The notes: generated by a model from the letters alone, not told the origin. 64,000 nucleotides of DNA from Microvirga pudoricolor (GCF_016892705.1 NZ_JAFEMB010000001.1:1612001-1676000); one strand, 5' to 3'; counted from the stretch's first letter, positions 7,753 through 16,238 are shown. Numbers and translations are program-made.

Positions 7753-8757
7753 ATGCTCCGCTCGACCAAGCCCCTGATCCTCGGCCTCCTGGCTCTCGCG
7801 GGCGGGCTCGCGCTCGCATCCCTGATGCTCGGGCCCGCGCCCCTATCGCCGGGACTTGCCCTGAAAGCGCTCGTGACGGACCAGGGCAGCGCCAGCGTGG
7901 TGGTGCGGGAGATCCGCCTGCCGCGCACCCTGCTGGCGCTCCTGATCGGCTGGACCTTCGGGCTTACGGGAGCGGCGCTCCAGGGGCTCCTGCGCAACCC
8001 CCTCGCCGACACCTCCGTGTTCGGCGCCTCCCAGGCGGCGGCGTTCGGGGCGGTGTCGGTGCTGTATTTCGGGCTCGTCGGCGCCCTGTCGTGGGCGTTG
8101 CCGGCCGCCGCCATCGGCGGGGCCCTCCTGTCCATCGGGCTCGTGGTGGCGGTGGCGGGCCGGTCCACCACGGTCGTGGTGCTGGTTCTGGCCGGGCTGG
8201 CGGTGGGAAGCCTCGCCGGGGCCGCCACGTCGCTCGCCATCAGCCTGTCGCCCAATCCCTTCGCCGTCACCGAGATCGTGTTCTGGCTCCTGGGCTCCCT
8301 GGAGGACCGGTCCCTCACCCATCTGTGGCTCGCCTTTCCGTTCTGCCTTCTCGCGAGCGGGCTCCTGCTCGCCTGCGGGCCCGGCTTGCGCGCCCTGGCG
8401 CTGGGCGAGGAGACCGCCGCGAGCCTCGGCGTGAACGTGCCGCGCCTGCGGTTCGGGATCGTGCTCGCCTCCGCGCTCGGCACGGGCGCGGCCGTGGCGG
8501 TGGCCGGGTCGATCGGCTTCGTGGGCCTGGTCGTGCCCCACCTGATCCGGCCCCTGGTGGGGCACGACCCGGCCCGCGCCCTCGTGCCGGCGGGACTCGC
8601 GGGCGCGGCCCTGCTGCTTGCCGCCGATATCGCCGTGCGGCTGATCCCGACCCCCGCCGAGGTCAAGATCGGGGTGCTGACGGCGCTCATCGGCGTGCCG
8701 TTCTTCCTCTGGATCATCGCCCGCCGGAAGGCCGAATTGTCGGAGACGCCCGCGTGA
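7753..8757 (+). CDS. FecCD-family permease of an iron-siderophore/heme/B12 ABC importer
   Basis: A 334-residue inner-membrane permease, almost entirely hydrophobic helices, in the BtuC/FecCD/HmuU family. The family hallmarks are IRLPRTLLALLIGW (about 52-65), GAALQGLLRNPLAD followed by VFGAS, and GFVGLVVPHLIRPLVGHD in the C-terminal half that couples to the ATPase. ATG at 7753 gives a normal family N-terminus. Its stop overlaps the GTG start of the ATPase gene (GTGA). No periplasmic binding protein or TonB receptor is in the window, so the substrate is unassigned; a cobalamin riboswitch was looked for upstream and not found. Confidence 0.92.
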   Translation: MLRSTKPLILGLLALAGGLALASLMLGPAPLSPGLALKALVTDQGSASVVVREIRLPRTLLALLIGWTFGLTGAALQGLLRNPLADTSVFGASQAAAFGAVSVLYFGLVGALSWALPAAAIGGALLSIGLVVAVAGRSTTVVVLVLAGLAVGSLAGAATSLAISLSPNPFAVTEIVFWLLGSLEDRSLTHLWLAFPFCLLASGLLLACGPGLRALALGEETAASLGVNVPRLRFGIVLASALGTGAAVAVAGSIGFVGLVVPHLIRPLVGHDPARALVPAGLAGAALLLAADIAVRLIPTPAEVKIGVLTALIGVPFFLWIIARRKAELSETPA

Positions 8758-9530
8758 CCCGGCTCGACGCAAGAGGACTCGCCGTCGATCTCGGCCGCAA
8801 GCCGGTGCTCGGCGGGATCGACCTCGCGTTCGAGGCCGGGTCCCTCACGGTGGTCGTCGGGCCCAACGGGGCGGGCAAGACCACCTTAATCCGGGCGCTC
8901 GCCGGTCTCCTCAAGCCCCGGCAGGGCGCGGTGAGGCTCGACGGGCGCGCCCTGTCCGACCTGTCCGGCCATGAGCGGGCGCGGTCCATCGCCTATCTGC
9001 CGCAATCCGCCACGCTGGCCTGGCCGCTGCCCGTCGCGGGCGTGGCGGCGCTCGGCCGCCTGCCCCATGGCGAGACCCCGGACGCCCTGACCCTGGAGGG
9101 CCGGGAGGCGGTGCGGACGGCCCTCCACGCTGTCGGCCTCGAGGGTTTCGAGACCCGCCCCGCGACGGACCTCTCCGGCGGCGAGCGCGCCCGGGTCCTG
9201 CTCGCCCGGGCTCTCGCGACCCAAGCCCCGGTCCTGCTCGTGGACGAGCCCGTGGCGGCCCTCGACCCGCGTCACCAGCTCATCGTTCTGGATATTCTGC
9301 GCGCCAAGGCCCGTTCCGGCGCCACGGTGGTCGCCATCATGCACGACCTCACCCTGGCGGCCCGCCATGCGGACCGGATCGTGCTGCTGGAGGGCGGCCG
9401 CATCCGGGCCGAAGGGCCGCCCGAGACGGTCCTGACCGAGGCGCACCTGGCCGAGAGCTTCGGCATCGCGGCCCATGTCACCCACCAGGACGGCCGCCTG
9501 ACGGTCACGCCGGACCGGCCTTTGCCGTGA
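8754..9530 (+). CDS. ABC transporter ATP-binding subunit (HmuV/FecE type)
   Basis: A 258-residue cytoplasmic ATPase that would energise the preceding FecCD permease. Walker A GPNGAGKTT starts at about residue 36, the signature LSGGERARVLLAR and Walker B VLLVDEPVAALDP are intact, and the H-loop is IMHDLTLAARHADR. Translation starts at GTG 8754, overlapping the permease stop by 4 bases, a sign of coupled synthesis. The AYLPQSATLAWPL Q-loop region is typical of FecE/HmuV proteins. Transported ligand is unknown because the binding protein gene is elsewhere. Confidence 0.92.
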   Translation: MTRLDARGLAVDLGRKPVLGGIDLAFEAGSLTVVVGPNGAGKTTLIRALAGLLKPRQGAVRLDGRALSDLSGHERARSIAYLPQSATLAWPLPVAGVAALGRLPHGETPDALTLEGREAVRTALHAVGLEGFETRPATDLSGGERARVLLARALATQAPVLLVDEPVAALDPRHQLIVLDILRAKARSGATVVAIMHDLTLAARHADRIVLLEGGRIRAEGPPETVLTEAHLAESFGIAAHVTHQDGRLTVTPDRPLP

Positions 9531-9565
9531 TCTGACCAAACACCCCTTGAAGGCAGGTTGCTATT

Positions 9566-9590
9566 GAACTAAGTTCAGTGGACTAAGTTC
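9566..9590. promoter_or_regulatory. Tandem operator upstream of the toxin-antitoxin genes
   Basis: Two near-identical 11-base dyads, gaactaagttc (9566-9576, perfect palindrome) and ggactaagttc (9580-9590, one mismatch), start 14 bases apart directly before the ribosome site ggagga of the antitoxin gene. This fits the autoregulatory operators of Phd/VapB-type antitoxins, which bind spaced palindromes. Confidence 0.7.
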
Positions 9591-9601
9591 GGAGGATTGC
9601 C

Positions 9602-9847
9602 ATGGAAACGGTCAACATTCATCAGGCCAAGACTCACTTGTCCCGGCTGGTTGATCGGGCCGCCAAAGGAGAATCCTTCGTGATCGCCAAGGCTGGCCAG
9701 CCCTTGGTCAAGGTCGTGCCGTTGGACACCCCTAATCCCACCAAGCTCAAGCGCACCGGTTTCATGATCGGTCAAATCAAAGTCCCGGACGATTTTGATC
9801 GAATGGCCCAAGACGAGATCGAGGCACTCTTCAACGGTGAGACGTGA
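9602..9847 (+). CDS. Type II antitoxin, Phd/YefM family (VapB-like)
   Basis: An 81-residue protein with the Phd/YefM N-terminal fold: VNIHQAKTHLSRLVDRAAKGE then FVIAKAGQPLVKVVPL, the DNA-binding part. The C-terminal half (DDFDRMAQDEIEALFNGET) would wrap the toxin. The ATG has a strong ggagga 6 bases upstream, and the stop overlaps the toxin start in GTGA. It is expected to neutralise the downstream PIN toxin and, with it, to repress the operon at the paired dyads just upstream. The A+T content is slightly higher than that of the neighbours, as is common for mobile toxin-antitoxin loci. Confidence 0.9.
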   Translation: METVNIHQAKTHLSRLVDRAAKGESFVIAKAGQPLVKVVPLDTPNPTKLKRTGFMIGQIKVPDDFDRMAQDEIEALFNGET

Positions 9848-10230
9848 GATATCTGCTCGATACTCATCTCCTGGTTTGGATCGCGGGGGATCCGGACAGG
9901 CTGTCCACGGAAGCCGTCCGGTTGATCGAGGCAGAGGATAACCAACTCTTCTTCAGTGCGGCCAGCCTGTGGGAGATCGCCATCAAGAATAGCCTCGCGC
10001 GTGCCGATTTCCTCATTGATGCTCGGGTGCTCCGGCAGGGATTGTTGGACAGGGATTACCGGGAGATTCCGGTCACCAGCGATCACGCGGTGGCAATCGA
10101 TGGATTGCCGGCGATTCACAAAGATCCCTTCGACCGGATCCTGATCGCCCAAGCCATGGTGGAAGGGGTCGTTTTGCTGACGGCGGATGCGACGATCGCC
10201 CGTTATCCAGGGCCGGTCAGGCAGGTCTGA
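9844..10230 (+). CDS. PIN-domain ribonuclease toxin (VapC family)
   Basis: A 128-residue PIN-domain protein. Acidic metal-site residues are visible in LLDTHLLVW (Asp6), ASLWEIAIK (Glu near residue 43) and DPFDRILIAQA (Asp near 98), followed by LTADATIARYPG. This is the subgroup paired with Phd/YefM antitoxins, expected to cleave specific RNAs when free. The start is GTG at 9844, overlapping the antitoxin stop by 4 bases. The pair sits between an iron importer and polysaccharide genes with no mobility genes nearby. The target RNA is unknown. Confidence 0.9.
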   Translation: MRYLLDTHLLVWIAGDPDRLSTEAVRLIEAEDNQLFFSAASLWEIAIKNSLARADFLIDARVLRQGLLDRDYREIPVTSDHAVAIDGLPAIHKDPFDRILIAQAMVEGVVLLTADATIARYPGPVRQV

Positions 10231-10321
10231 ACGCGAGAGAAGGCACTTCCGCCTGCCCGGCCCTCACATTGACAAAGCCCCGGTCCCGGCGGATACCCCG
10301 TTGCGTTTCTCGGCCGGGTTC

Positions 10322-12307
10322 ATGAATCGTCAGCTTCTCAAGAAAACGCTCATCATCGCGCACGATCTCCTGATGACGGCCCTCGCCGTCGTCCTGACCT
10401 TCGTGGTGCGGTTCGATGGCTGGCTTCTGAACGAGCGCCTGCAGCAGCTGCCCCTGTTCCTGCCGCCCTTCATCGTGTTCGCCGGGCTGGTCTACTGGTT
10501 CTTCCAGCTGTACCGGTCCAAATGGCGCTTCGCCTCCCTGCCGGACCTGTTCAACATCTTCCGGGCCTCGACGGTGCTGGCGCTGGCCCTGCTGGTGGCT
10601 GACTACATCTTGGTGTCGCCGCAGCTGTTCGGGTTTTTCTACTTCGGCAAGATCACCATCGCGCTCTACTGGCTGATCCAGATGTTCCTGCTGGGCGGCC
10701 CGCGCCTGGCCTTCCGCTATTTCAAATATGCCCAGTCGCGCACCGGGTTGGAGCGGGATTCCAACACCCCGACCCTGCTGCTCGGGCGCGGCGCCGATAT
10801 CGAGGTGATCCTGCGGGCCATCGAGTCCGGCACCGTGAAGAAGATGCAGCCCAAGGGCGTGCTCTCCTACCGGTCCGACGATCTCGGCCAGTCGATCCGG
10901 GGCGTCCCGGTGCTGGGCACCTTCACGGATCTCGACCAGGTGGTGCAGGATTTCCAGGAGCGCGGCTCGCCCATCCGCCGCCTCGTGGCGACCCCCAGCG
11001 CCCTGTCGCCGGAGGCCCATCCCGACATGCTCATCGCCCGGGCCCGCCGCCTCGGGCTGCCGCTGGTGCGGGTCACGAGCCTCGGCGAGGGCATGCGCAA
11101 CGCCGAGCTGGCGCCCCTGGAGATCGAGGACCTGCTCCTGCGTCCGACCGTGCAGATCGACCGCACGCGGCTCGAGACGTTCATCCGCGGCAAGCGCGTG
11201 CTGGTCACGGGCGGGGGCGGCTCCATCGGGTCGGAGATCTGCACCCGCGTGGTGGCGTTCGGGGCGAGCGACCTCATGATCGTGGAAAGCTCGGAGCCGT
11301 CCCTGTTCCACATCCTGGAGAACCCGACGCTCATCGATTCCGACACGGCCGTCGAAGGCGTCATCGCCGACGTGCGAGACCGGGAGCGGATGCGGGAGGT
11401 GATGGGCGCCTTCAAGCCGGACGTGGTGTTCCACGCCGCCGCGCTCAAGCACGTGCCCTATCTCGAGGCCCACTGGATGGAGGGCATCAAGACCAACGTG
11501 TTCGGCTCCGTGAACGTGGCCGATGCGGCCGTGGAGGCGGGGGTTCGCGCCATCGTGCTGGTGTCCACCGACAAGGCCATCGACCCGGTCTCGATGCTGG
11601 GCGCCACCAAGCGCTTCGCCGAGATGTACGGGCAGGCGCTCGACGCTGAGTTCCGGGGCCGGGGCGACGCGACCCGCATCATCGCGGTGCGCTTCGGCAA
11701 TGTCTTGGGCTCCGTCGGCTCCGTGGTGCCGAAGTTCAAGGCGCAGATCGCGCGCGGCGGGCCGATCACCGTCACCCATGCCGACATGGTCCGCTACTTC
11801 ATGACCATCCGGGAGGCCGCCGACCTCGTGCTGACGTCGGCCAGCCACGCCAACCAGGAGGGCCGCACCCTCGACCCTCGGGCCAACACGGACGACCGCG
11901 CCTCGGTCTACGTGCTCAACATGGGCCAGCCGGTGCGCATCTACGAGCTCGCCGAGCGCATGATCCGGCTTGCGGGCTACGAGCCGGGCGAGGATATCGA
12001 GATCAACGTCACGGGCACCCGGCCGGGCGAGCGCCTGCACGAGATCCTGTTCGCCCGGGACGAGCCCATGGCCGAGATCGGCATCGCGGGCGTGATGGCG
12101 GCCAAGCCCATTTTCGCCGACCGGGCGCGGGTGAACGAGTGGCTGGACGCCCTGAAGCAGGCTCTCGTGGCGGGGGACCGGGCGGCGGCCGACCGGGTCT
12201 TCGAGGAAGCGATCCCCGAATTCAAGCGCCGGCTGCAGCCGATTCCCGCGCCAGCGCAGCCAGACCCTCCGGCGTCGCGACCGGCGGCTGCCAGCCGAAG
12301 CGCCTGA
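10322..12307 (+). CDS. Membrane-anchored UDP-GlcNAc 4,6-dehydratase-like protein (CapD/WbpM/WreV type)
   Basis: A 661-residue two-part protein: four N-terminal membrane helices (about 10-30, 45-62, 80-100, 105-125), a CoA-binding-like middle domain, and a C-terminal extended SDR dehydratase. The NAD motif VTGGGGSIGSE starts near residue 295; LVSTDKAIDPVSMLGATKR has the family's Met-for-Tyr change and keeps the Lys. Such enzymes make UDP-4-keto-6-deoxy-GlcNAc for surface polysaccharide. With the next two minus-strand genes it fits the WreV/WreQ/WreU QuiNAc route of Rhizobium. No clear ribosome site precedes ATG 10322. Its last 86 bases overlap the 3' end of the convergent gene. Confidence 0.88.
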   Translation: MNRQLLKKTLIIAHDLLMTALAVVLTFVVRFDGWLLNERLQQLPLFLPPFIVFAGLVYWFFQLYRSKWRFASLPDLFNIFRASTVLALALLVADYILVSPQLFGFFYFGKITIALYWLIQMFLLGGPRLAFRYFKYAQSRTGLERDSNTPTLLLGRGADIEVILRAIESGTVKKMQPKGVLSYRSDDLGQSIRGVPVLGTFTDLDQVVQDFQERGSPIRRLVATPSALSPEAHPDMLIARARRLGLPLVRVTSLGEGMRNAELAPLEIEDLLLRPTVQIDRTRLETFIRGKRVLVTGGGGSIGSEICTRVVAFGASDLMIVESSEPSLFHILENPTLIDSDTAVEGVIADVRDRERMREVMGAFKPDVVFHAAALKHVPYLEAHWMEGIKTNVFGSVNVADAAVEAGVRAIVLVSTDKAIDPVSMLGATKRFAEMYGQALDAEFRGRGDATRIIAVRFGNVLGSVGSVVPKFKAQIARGGPITVTHADMVRYFMTIREAADLVLTSASHANQEGRTLDPRANTDDRASVYVLNMGQPVRIYELAERMIRLAGYEPGEDIEINVTGTRPGERLHEILFARDEPMAEIGIAGVMAAKPIFADRARVNEWLDALKQALVAGDRAAADRVFEEAIPEFKRRLQPIPAPAQPDPPASRPAAASRSA

Positions 12308-13157
12308 GCGCGTCCGGGCTCGCCACCAGCGAACCGGCGATCCGCTCATAGGCTTCCGCCTTGCCCGTAAGCGTCGCGGCGGTTTTCAGCACGAAGGCCG
12401 GAACCGGGACGAGTCCGGGCTCGCGGCCAAGCCCCCGGCGCAGGGCCGCGATCATCTCCGGCACCGTCACGGGCTCAGGATCCGCCACGATGAAGGGGCG
12501 GCGGATCGGGCCATCGGCCCTCAGGACCGTGTCCACGGCCGCCACGAGATTGTCGAGGGACAGGAGCGAGCGACGGCCCTTGAGGCCCCCGAGGGGCAGC
12601 GGCCAGGGTTTTTGCGCCAGGCCGAGCAGCTGGGCCATGTTGCCCTTCACGCCGGGGCCGTAGACCAGGACCGGGCGCAGGGCCGCCCAGTCGAGGCTGG
12701 AGGACGCCAAGCCCTGCTCGGCCTCCAGCTTGGAGCGCCCGTAGGCGTCCGTGGGGCGCGGCTCCCCATCCTCCGTCAGGATGCTGTCGGCCGCCGGGCC
12801 GCTCTGGGCCCGGATCGAGGATAGGAACACGAAGCGCCGCACGCCCGCGCGTTCGGCGGCCCGCGCGAGCGCCAGGGTGCCTTGCGTGTTGATGGCCCGG
12901 TAATCGTCTTCTGGGCGGCCCGACATGGCGTGCGCCAGCCCCGCCGAGTGGATCACCATGTCGACGTCGCGCAGGGCCGCCGCCATGTTGTGCGGCGACG
13001 CGATGTCGCCGATCACGGCGCTGGTGGCGCCCGGCGGCACCTCGCTCGGACGGCGCAGCAGAACCCGGACGCGATAGCCGCGTCCCGGCAATTCGCGCAG
13101 GAGATGATGGCCGATGAATCCGGTGGCGCCGGTGAGCGCGATGAGGGGCTGGGTCAT
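12222..13157 (-). CDS. NAD-dependent epimerase/dehydratase (WbpV/WreQ-like 4-ketoreductase candidate)
   Basis: A 311-residue extended SDR. The cofactor motif GATGFIGHHLL lies at the N-terminus, the catalytic region is FLSSIRAQSG then DAYGRSKLEAEQ (YxxxK), and RPVLVYGPGVKGN follows. It belongs with WbpV/WreQ-type reductases that turn UDP-4-keto-QuiNAc into UDP-QuiNAc, an inference from its neighbours, the dehydratase and a WecA-like transferase. ATG at 13157. It is last in a three-gene minus-strand group; 40 bases separate it from the transferase. The C-terminus overlaps the convergent dehydratase gene by 86 bases, and both frames look genuinely coding. Confidence 0.8.
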   Translation of the reverse strand: MTQPLIALTGATGFIGHHLLRELPGRGYRVRVLLRRPSEVPPGATSAVIGDIASPHNMAAALRDVDMVIHSAGLAHAMSGRPEDDYRAINTQGTLALARAAERAGVRRFVFLSSIRAQSGPAADSILTEDGEPRPTDAYGRSKLEAEQGLASSSLDWAALRPVLVYGPGVKGNMAQLLGLAQKPWPLPLGGLKGRRSLLSLDNLVAAVDTVLRADGPIRRPFIVADPEPVTVPEMIAALRRGLGREPGLVPVPAFVLKTAATLTGKAEAYERIAGSLVASPDALRRFGWQPPVATPEGLAALARESAAAGA

Positions 13158-13197
13158 GGGAGCTCGATCAGGAGGGCGCGACCTTGGGGGGACGCGA

Positions 13198-14223
13198 TCA
13201 TGGCGAATACGTCCGGCGCGGGGTCGCGAAGCGGCGGAGGAGCCCGCCCACGAGGATGAGGCCCGCGAGCAGGCAGGCGGCCTGGACGAGCGGGGTCGGC
13301 CAGATCAGCGTGACGGCCGAGAGACCGCACAGGAGAAGGTTCAACCCAAAGACCTGGGCGCTCACCTGCAGGGCGGAAAACCCGTTATCGGTCGCCTGCT
13401 GGTAGAAATGGCTGCGGTGGGCCTCCCACACGCGCTCGCGCCGGGCGAGGCGTTTCAGGAGCGTGATGGTGGCGTCCATGAGATAGTAGAGCGGCAGCAG
13501 GATCGCGGCCGCGAGCGCGCCGGTTCCGGCCAGTTCGAGGAGCATCCAGCCGACGAGCAACCCGATGGGCAGGGATCCGACGTCGCCGAGAAAGAGCTTC
13601 GCGACCGGCCTGTTGAACGGCGCGAAGCCCAGGAGCGCTCCGCACAACGCCGCCGCCGCCAGGGCGGGGCCGGGAGGCACGGCGCCCAGCGCGCCGAACA
13701 GCGCCAGCCAAGCCGTGACGGGCACCATCTCGGCCACCGTGATCCAATCGAGCCCGTCCATGAAGTTCACGAGGTTGACGAACCACACGCCGGCCAGGAG
13801 CAGGATCGCCTGCTCCAGGAGAAGCGGCACGGAGTCCGGCAGGATGCGCAGGTCGGCCGCGAACAGGACGCCGATGACGGCCATCACCTGCAGCAGGAGC
13901 CGGGGGCGGGCCGGCAGCGGACGGATGTCGTCGACTGCGCCCACCACGGCGAGCAGGAGGGCCGCCGCCGCCACCGGCAGGAACGCGCCGAGCAGCGGCG
14001 GCGCGAAGGCTAGGATTCCGGCCGAGACCAGGAGCGCGGCGGCCAGGATGGCGATGCCGCCGCCCTGCGGGGTTGGCGTGCGGTGGCTGGAGCGCGCGTT
14101 GGGACGGGCCAACGCATAGCGGACGAGGAGCGGCCGCAGGACGACGATCAGCCCGGCGCTGAGGGCGGCCGCGCCCGCGATCACGCCCGAGGCTAGAGCG
14201 ATGACGAAAGATGTCGACATCAT
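13198..14223 (-). CDS. Polyprenyl-phosphate sugar-1-phosphate transferase (glycosyltransferase family 4, WecA/WbpL/WreU-like)
   Basis: A 341-residue integral membrane protein of about ten helices in the MraY/WecA family. Diagnostic loops are present: SSHRTPTPQGGG near the N-terminus, DDIRPLPARPRLL (Mg-binding Asp pair), NFMDGLDWI and GDVGSLPIGLL. It would load the first sugar phosphate, possibly QuiNAc or GlcNAc, onto undecaprenyl phosphate to start O-antigen or another polysaccharide. ATG at 14223 is preceded by a second in-frame ATG (MM); only one base separates it from the upstream gene's stop, so the two are cotranscribed. Confidence 0.9.
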   Translation of the reverse strand: MMSTSFVIALASGVIAGAAALSAGLIVVLRPLLVRYALARPNARSSHRTPTPQGGGIAILAAALLVSAGILAFAPPLLGAFLPVAAAALLLAVVGAVDDIRPLPARPRLLLQVMAVIGVLFAADLRILPDSVPLLLEQAILLLAGVWFVNLVNFMDGLDWITVAEMVPVTAWLALFGALGAVPPGPALAAAALCGALLGFAPFNRPVAKLFLGDVGSLPIGLLVGWMLLELAGTGALAAAILLPLYYLMDATITLLKRLARRERVWEAHRSHFYQQATDNGFSALQVSAQVFGLNLLLCGLSAVTLIWPTPLVQAACLLAGLILVGGLLRRFATPRRTYSP

Positions 14224-14224
14224 C

Positions 14225-15232
14225 TCACGCGCTGTGAAACTCTTGGTACCACTCCACGAACCGCCCGACCCCGTCCCTCAGGGAGGTAGCGGGCGAGAAC
14301 CCGACCGCCCGGCGCAGGTCCGACACGTCGGCGCGGGTCTCCGGCACGTCTCCGGGCGGCAGCGGGCGCTCGCTGCGGAGGGCCTTTTTTCCGAGCGCGT
14401 CCTCGATGAGCGCGATCAGGGTGTTCAGCTCTTCCGGGTTGTCGTTGCCGATGTTGTAGATCCGGTACGGGGCCGCGCTCGTGGCGGGATCGGGATGCAG
14501 GGCGTCCCAGTGCGGATCGGGCGCGGGCGCTTGTCCCACGAGGCGCACGATGCCTTCCACGATGTCGTCCACATAGGTGAAGTCGCGCCAGACCCGGCCG
14601 GCATTCGACACCGCGATGGGCCGGCCCTCCGCGATGGCGCGGGTGAAGGCATAGACCGCCATGTCGGGCCGGCCCCAGGGTCCGTAGACCGTGAAGAAGC
14701 GCAGGCCCGTGACGGGCAGGCCGAAGAGATGCGCGTAGGAATGCGCCATCATCTCGTTGGCCTTCTTGGTGGCGGCGTAGAGGCTCACCGGATGCTCGGT
14801 GGAATCGTGCTCCGAGAACGGCAGCGTGCGGTTGGCGCCGTAGACCGAGCTCGACGAGGCGTAGACCAGATGCGCGACGCCACCGTGGCGGCAGGCCTCC
14901 AGCATGTTCATGAAGGCGTTGAGATTGGAGGCCGCGTAGGGCTGCGGGTCCACGAAGCGGACGCCGGGCTGGGCCGCCAGATGGATGACGCGCTCGAAGC
15001 GGTGGCGCGAAAACAACGCCTTCGTGGCCGCCGCGTCCGCGAGGTCAACGCGCTCGGGCAGAAAGGCCTCATGGGGGGTCAGCCGCGCGAAGCGGGCCTC
15101 CTTCAGGGCCACATCGTAATAGGGCGTGAAGCTGTCGACGCCCACCACGGGGTGGCCCAGCGCCAGAAGCCGGCGGGCCGTGTGATAGCCGATGAATCCG
15201 GCGGCGCCGGTCACGAGAATGGGGGCGTTCAA
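14225..15232 (-). CDS. UDP-glucuronate 4-epimerase-like SDR (LpsL/GAE type)
   Basis: A 335-residue extended SDR. Motifs: VTGAAGFIGYHTA for NAD, SSSVYGANRTLPF, and YAATKKANEMMAHSYA with the catalytic Tyr and Lys. The segment GVDSFTPYYDVALKEAR and the LRFFTVYGPWGRPDMA run are typical of UDP-glucuronate 4-epimerases, which make UDP-galacturonate for rhizobial-type LPS. The start appears to be TTG at 15232 (LNAPILVTG); no ATG lies close upstream. It opens a three-gene minus-strand polysaccharide operon. Another UDP-hexose epimerase activity cannot be excluded. Confidence 0.85.
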   Translation of the reverse strand: MNAPILVTGAAGFIGYHTARRLLALGHPVVGVDSFTPYYDVALKEARFARLTPHEAFLPERVDLADAAATKALFSRHRFERVIHLAAQPGVRFVDPQPYAASNLNAFMNMLEACRHGGVAHLVYASSSSVYGANRTLPFSEHDSTEHPVSLYAATKKANEMMAHSYAHLFGLPVTGLRFFTVYGPWGRPDMAVYAFTRAIAEGRPIAVSNAGRVWRDFTYVDDIVEGIVRLVGQAPAPDPHWDALHPDPATSAAPYRIYNIGNDNPEELNTLIALIEDALGKKALRSERPLPPGDVPETRADVSDLRRAVGFSPATSLRDGVGRFVEWYQEFHSA

Positions 15233-15271
15233 CGGGGGGTGGCTCGCTGCTTCGGGACGGCCGGCACCTTA

Positions 15272-15311
15272 GAGCATTTTTCCCGGAAGGGGATCCGGAT
15301 TCGTGCGGGTG
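15272..15311. repeat. Degenerate copy of the Hyphomicrobiales GAGCATTTTT-type interspersed element
   Basis: The stretch begins gagcatttttcccggaag and continues to ggatccggattcgtg. This resembles the widespread intergenic element of the order that starts GAGCATTTT and carries a gaagtggat-like core. It lies in the 103 bases between two same-strand genes. Identification is from memory of the pattern. Confidence 0.35.
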
Positions 15312-15335
15312 CGGGGCCGGAATGGGGACAACCCG

Positions 15336-16238
15336 TTAGGCCCCGGCCGGCACCGTCCGCCCCTCCGCCGGCGCGGCTTCCGCCGCCCTCGGGGCTAGGG
15401 TGAAGCTCTGGCGTTCCCGGGCCACGAAGGCGGTGGGCATCACGGCCTGCATCTCGGCCTCGAGCTTGCGCAGATAAGCGTCGTTATGGCCCGGATAGAG
15501 GTGAAAGATCGCCAGCGCGCCGACATCCGCGCCCTGGCACAGCTCGACGCCCTTCTGCCAGGTCGAGTGGCCCCAGCCCTGGCAATGGGAATATTCCCGC
15601 TCCGTGAACATGCCGTCGAAGATGATGAGATCGGCTCCTCGCACGAACGCCACGAGGGCGGGGTCGGGCCAGGGCGTGGTGTGCTCGATGTCGCTGATAT
15701 AGCAGACGGACCGGCCCCCGTGGCGGAACCGGAACCCCGTGGCGCCGCCCGGGTGGTTGAGGAGGTGGGTCTCGACAGTCGTTCCATCGCGGAAGGTCAG
15801 GGTCTCGCCCGCCTTGAAGCCATGGTGGCGGAACCGGGCGGGCAGGCGCTCCAGGTTGATGGGGAAGATGGGAGGCGAGAAGAGCCGGTCGAGCCCTTCC
15901 TCGGCGCTCGCGCCGTTGAGGTGGCCGCACCAGGTATGGATGACCCGGTCCTTGTTCAGGACCGCCGGCTTGAAGAATGGAAAGCCGCCCACATGGTCGA
16001 GGTGGAGGTGGCTGAGCAGGATGTCCACGTTGTCGGGCAGCTCGTCGCCCCAGGCCTCGCCGAGCGAGCTGAGGCCCGTCCCGGCGTCGACGATGAAGAG
16101 GCGCTCGCCGCAGCGCACCTCCACGCAGGGCGTGTGGCCGCCGAACTCGCAGAAGGCCGCGCCCGAAACGGGAGTCGAGCCACGGGTCCCCCAGAAGCAG
16201 ATCTGAAGCCCGTCGGAAGATGCCGCCCGCCTATTCAT
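15336..16238 (-). CDS. Metallo-beta-lactamase-fold hydrolase (COG1235/PhnP-like) in operon with the degenerate ABC protein
   Basis: A 300-residue MBL-fold enzyme. LSHLHLDHVGGFPFF supplies the HxHxDH metal motif; further ligands appear in HPGGATGF, ISDIEH and GWGHST. The opening FWGTRGSTPVSG and FGGHTPCVEVR resemble phosphoribosyl cyclic-phosphate or cyclic-nucleotide phosphodiesterases of COG1235, so a cyclic phosphoester substrate is plausible but unproven. It follows the ABC-like gene by 85 bases on the same strand. No signal peptide is seen, so it should act in the cytoplasm. ATG at 16238 lacks a strong ribosome site. Confidence 0.85.
   Translation of the reverse strand: MNRRAASSDGLQICFWGTRGSTPVSGAAFCEFGGHTPCVEVRCGERLFIVDAGTGLSSLGEAWGDELPDNVDILLSHLHLDHVGGFPFFKPAVLNKDRVIHTWCGHLNGASAEEGLDRLFSPPIFPINLERLPARFRHHGFKAGETLTFRDGTTVETHLLNHPGGATGFRFRHGGRSVCYISDIEHTTPWPDPALVAFVRGADLIIFDGMFTEREYSHCQGWGHSTWQKGVELCQGADVGALAIFHLYPGHNDAYLRKLEAEMQAVMPTAFVARERQSFTLAPRAAEAAPAEGRTVPAGA

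Noticed and set aside
9566..10230. Toxin-antitoxin pair as remnant of a prophage or island
   Set aside because: No integrase, transposase, direct repeats or tRNA target nearby; only slightly different composition.
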